Assembly: GCA_019426215.1 (NCBI GenBank)
Contig: CM033396.1
Span: 21,715,101 to 21,779,100, forward strand
Source of the DNA: Buddleja alternifolia
Lineage: Eukaryota > Streptophyta > Magnoliopsida > Lamiales > Scrophulariaceae
Reading direction: 5' to 3'
DNA length: 64,000 bases
The notes under the pieces were generated by a model, which made no database searches, was not told the DNA's origin, and saw only the letters and a program-made list of their open reading frames with translations. This document shows positions 60,461 through 64,000 of this stretch, one piece after another (position 1 is the stretch's first letter; each line of letters begins with the position of its first letter). The translations under genes were made by a program, and so were the position numbers.

Positions 60461-60760
60461 TAAACGAGTCGAGTCGAGTTGAGCCGAACGAGTTCTTATT
60501 CAAGTTTGTTTGAATTACAATCGAGCTTCAAAATTTGTATTTGAGCTTGTTTGATTGCTAATCAAGCCGAGCCTTGAACGAGCTTTAATCGAGTTGAACA
60601 CGAGTCGAGCTCGAGTAACTTGACTTTTTTATACATGTTTTTATCAATTTTTACTAATCGAGCTGAGCTTCAAAACTTATCAAGCACAAAAAATTGTTGA
60701 AGTTCAAACAAGTTTTTAACGATGGAACTCAAGTCGAATATCAAGTAAGTTGGTTCGTCT
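60460..60760. repeat. Clustered GAGTCGAG / TCGAGC motifs, hAT-like
   Basis: About 300 bp rich in CGAGTCGAGTCGAG, ATCGAGCTTC, CGAGTCGAGCTCGAG and GAGCTGAGCTTC in both orientations. This resembles subterminal regions of plant hAT elements. No terminal repeat or target duplication was found. Confidence 0.45.
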
Positions 60761-60816
60761 TTTAGTCCTTCCTAATCACCCTCTTAATTGAGCTAGGTTG
60801 TACAATTAGCAAAATA

Positions 60817-60895
60817 TGGGCTTCAAGCTTAATAATATCTTGTAGCCCAATCTAAGATACACAGAAGTCAGAAGAAGTATATATATCCTGGCCCA
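60817..60895 (+). promoter_or_regulatory. TGGGC elements in the RPN7 promoter
   Basis: TGGGCT (60817-60822), AGCCCA (60844-60849, reverse TGGGCT) and GGCCCA (60890-60895, reverse TGGGCC) lie 140-220 bp before the RPN7 start. TGGGC is the core of the proteasome-related cis element through which NAC53/NAC78 induce Arabidopsis proteasome genes. TGGGCY is also the site II element bound by TCP factors. Function here is inferred. Confidence 0.6.
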
Positions 60896-61033
60896 ATCAC
60901 CCATTCCTTTCCGGCTGCTAGTGCACAATACCTTTGCATCATATCAGTAGCTCCACCTGCAAGAAATCTCTCTGTGTGTCTCTTTTCATTTCCGAAGTAG
61001 ACAAAGAAAGAAAGAAAGAAGTAAAATAGAAGT

Positions 61034-63906
61034 ATGGAAGGCGAAGAGGGAACTCAGCAGCCGCAGCTAGTGCTCGCACACAAGCTGTTCATGCTCACCC
61101 AAAACGACGTCGATGACATTGAAAAGGTCCGCCTCCGGGATGAAGTCTTCACTTTCATCATCGCCAACGGTATACATATCTAATCTATTCATTGTCTATC
61201 TATCATAGTTATCGATTGTGAATTGTGATTAACGATTCTTTTCCATTTGGACTTGTGTGTGTAGATATGGCTCCCTTGTACGAAACCCTAGTCGCCAATA
61301 AAGTGTTGAATTTGGATCAGAAAGCTCTTGACTCAATGCGCTCCAAGATCGATGACGAGTTGAAGAAGCTCGACGAGAAGTGAGTTTTTTATGCATTTCA
61401 TATATTAACTGAATTTCTGGTAACAGTTCAGCAGTTAATTTAGTATTGCTGATGAAAGCATTACGAGATCCCTGTAATGTAGGGATTTGTTGACTGGGAA
61501 ATATTAGCTACTCGAATCTAAAGAGTGTCATATGATTGTGAAATTTGTCTTTCTCTGCGCTGTGAGTTTGTCACTAGTTTCATCCTTGCCGTTGAGTAGG
61601 TGAAAGCTCGGGTGCTCCCCTGTGTGTAACTTAATATCTATTTTGGGTGGTAGGCATAAAGTCAGATGTTATGTACATGTGCTCAGTGCTCTATACATTC
61701 TGGTGAAAAATGGTAGACAATATGGAGCTGGAGTCCTCTTCATGGCATTTCTTGAATGCTCAATGAAAGACCTATTGCATATTGCTTTATTGATTTTATC
61801 CAGGCTCTTTGCATTAGAATAAGTCCTACAGAGGATCACCAGAACTCTTTAGAGCTGTAGTCTGTAGAAGTCTTGAACTCTCGATAAAGGACTCAGAGAT
61901 GTCGTTCTTTTTTAACCTTGCACACGTTAAATAATTAGATCTGTACAATCTTGATAAATGGCTCAGATTATCCTTCTAATCATAACCACGTTGAATATGC
62001 ATAACTTTTTGGGGAGACATACTTTTAGTTACGGAGACTGAACTTTGAACAATTAAAATTCAATAGAGGTAGTTGGTTATTGAGAGGATTGGGTGTATTA
62101 GGGGTATCAAGCTGTTGGAGTGAGCCCCCCCCCCCCCCCCCCCCCAAAAAAAAGGGTGGGGTGGGGGATGGGAAGTCTTTTCTTACCATGAGCACTTGGA
62201 ATTGCTAGATCTGTATAATCTTGATAAATGGCTCAGAATTACCCTTTGAAGTTCAAGATAGTATTGTCTCTTGAGACCAATGCAAGTGATATATCATAAT
62301 TCTTGTACACTAAGTTATAGTCGCTATGCATTATTCAAATATATAGAACTACTAGCTCTATATTGAAAAACCTTATCTTTTACGAGATCATTATGTTGCA
62401 TGATTTCTATGAGATCTCCAGATTACCATGTTCATATGTTACCTTGCAATCAGATATGTTAGATGAATCGGAATTGACCGGTTACAAGCTGATTTGAGGT
62501 TTATTGTTTGTAATTTCACTTTAGTTCAATAGCGATGATATTGAAAATGTATGATCAGTGGATCCTTATTGATTATGCTGGAGTGGAAAAATATCAGATT
62601 TGCTAATAGTAAGGTATTCTTTTCCATTTTCCTGGGAGAGCAGCCTTTATTTTTTTCTCTTTCTTCCTTTAGCCCCTTTTGTTAACTTCTATTGTGACTC
62701 CATGTTGGAGCATAGTTATTAGCTAGGATTTAGTGTGTGTTAAAACTTCCATTTTGCACCTTCGGGTTGGATTTAAAGGGGCTGCTTTTCAGCTTTCTTT
62801 TTTGTGCTGGTTATTGGTTCATTAACATAATTGGTTCATATTTCCTTCTTGACACAGATGCCTTAATACAGTCTAGTTCCTCCTTGGGAAATCTTCTCCA
62901 CACTGTAACCTTTTAAATATACAAGTCTATAGATATATGGATACATCTCCTTTGCATTATAACATGTAGCATTCAGCGGTAGCTATTGCCTCATGCTTAT
63001 ATTCTTTGGCTTAGGATTGCTGATGCAGAAGAAAACTTGGGGGAAAGTGAAGTTAGGGAAGCTCACTTAGCTAAATCCTTATTTTACATTCGAATTGGTG
63101 ACAAGGTACACATAACCTTCTCTTCACTTGTTTCTCTTTGTATATTTTTTCGAGAATTTCTTTTGACATTCTTTAAAATCCAGGAGAAGGCACTGGAACA
63201 ACTCAAGCTAACTGAGAGCAAGACTGTTGCGGTTGGACAAAAGATGGACTTGGTATTTTACACACTATTGATTGGTTTCTTCCACATGGACTTTGATCTG
63301 ATCTCTAAAAGCATTGATAAAGCAAAGAAGTAAGGGGCGACATCTATATTTGCTCTAGATAATTATTTTCTCTCACATGCTCTTATTTTATGTACTGACT
63401 TTAAGCCTTTGGTTCTGACTTTGAATATTGCAGCTTGTTTGAAGAGGGTGGCGACTGGGAAAGGAAGAACCGTTTGAAGGTGTATGAGGGCTTGTACTGC
63501 ATGTCTACTCGTAACTTCAAGAAAGCAGCTGATCTTTTCCTTGATTCTATTTCAACTTTCACAACTTATGAGCTTTTCCCCTATGATACCTTCATATTTT
63601 ACACTGTCCTTACAAGCATCATATCCTTGGATAGAGTTTCTCTGAAACAAAAGGTATTTCATTTTTCTTTCCGGTGGTCTTGTTTTTAATACTGAAGACA
63701 TTAATCTCTGTATGAGCCCTTTTCAATTTGCTGCAATTTTTCTTCCAAAGCAGCAGAGACTGACATTTTTTTCTACCGTGGTTTGAATATGTGGCAGGTA
63801 GTGGATGCTCCAGAGATATTGACTGTTATTGGCAAAATTCCATACTTATCAGACTTTATGAACTCCCTATACGATTGCCACTATAAGTCATTTTTCACCG
63901 CATTTG
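61034..63906 (+). CDS. RPN7: 26S proteasome lid subunit RPN7, 3' end outside window
   Basis: Six exons lie in the window: 61034-61169, 61265-61379, 63015-63105, 63184-63329, 63434-63653 and 63798-63906. All have GT-AG borders and consistent phases. They encode 272 residues of a protein that is usually just under 390. It begins [20 protein letters not shown]. Blocks typical of RPN7/PSMD6 follow: [94 protein letters not shown] and [20 protein letters not shown]. This is the helical N-terminal domain; the PCI domain lies in the missing exons. RPN7 holds the 19S lid together. Intron 2 is unusually long (1635 bp). Confidence 0.96.
61380..63014 (+). other. RPN7 intron 2
   Basis: A 1635-bp intron with a 20-C run followed by A and G runs (62127-62170). 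A repeated 'TCTTGATAAATGGCTCAGA' segment appears near 61949 and 62217. No nested gene is seen. Confidence 0.8.
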
Positions 63907-63977
63907 GTAAGTATCTTAAATTCTTGATCCAATATAACTTAGTCTTAGTTAGGAGCAGGGATGGACTTGGGGAAGGA

Positions 63978-64000
63978 GGGGGGGGGGGGGGGGGGGGGGG
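63978..64000. repeat. Terminal poly-G run
   Basis: The window ends in a G homopolymer of about 21 bases within RPN7 intron 6. Its true length is uncertain. Confidence 0.85.

Noticed and set aside
1..64000. Host-virus insertion, CRISPR array, plastid or mitochondrial DNA insert
   Set aside because: No regular spacer array, no organelle gene text and no pararetroviral movement or coat motifs were seen on either strand.

Overview
The window is nuclear DNA of a flowering plant, very probably a eudicot. It carries a PPR gene and three spliced plant-type genes with GT-AG introns, AT-rich spacers, and several layers of plant transposons. The host genes look eudicot-like by eye (I read an asterid flavour, but that is a weak inference). 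About half of the window is transposon-derived.

Layout. Positions 1-6893 hold the 3' part of a Sirevirus-like Ty1/copia element: an envelope-like ORF open from the window edge to 3450, an LTR (3658-5210), a 185-bp scrap of internal DNA with its polypurine tract, and a second, diverged LTR (5396-6893). Positions 6894-23000 are a nest. A hAT transposase pseudogene was split by a complete but decayed copia element (7406-17100, target duplication AATTG) and then hit by a minus-strand copia element (from 17262) that keeps one LTR. Positions 23000-25540 hold SINE, hAT and possible Helitron fragments, plus an intact 428-bp TRIM (24777-25204, target duplication GTGTC) sitting in an otherwise open reading frame. 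Positions 25540-29830 are gene-poor. An intronless mitochondrial-type P-class PPR gene lies at 29834-32209 (minus). Positions 32712-37374 hold two nested Tourist-like elements and a hAT transposase remnant. Positions 37860-46285 are the most unusual part: three copies of a non-coding LTR family in both orientations, and a 5.4-kb imperfect palindrome whose right arm carries a 512-bp triplication that the left arm lacks.

The right third is genic. It has a radical-SAM HemN/HemW-like gene (48733-50477, minus, 2 exons), a complete 13-exon TEL2/TELO2 gene (52677-59796, plus, 1046 aa), and the first six exons of the 26S proteasome lid subunit RPN7 (61034 to the window end, plus). TELO2 acts in the TTT complex that matures PIKK kinases, RPN7 in the proteasome lid, HemN/W in tetrapyrrole metabolism and the PPR protein in organelle RNA processing. 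I see no operon-like logic, only neighbouring housekeeping genes. There is no CRISPR array, rRNA gene or convincing tRNA gene.
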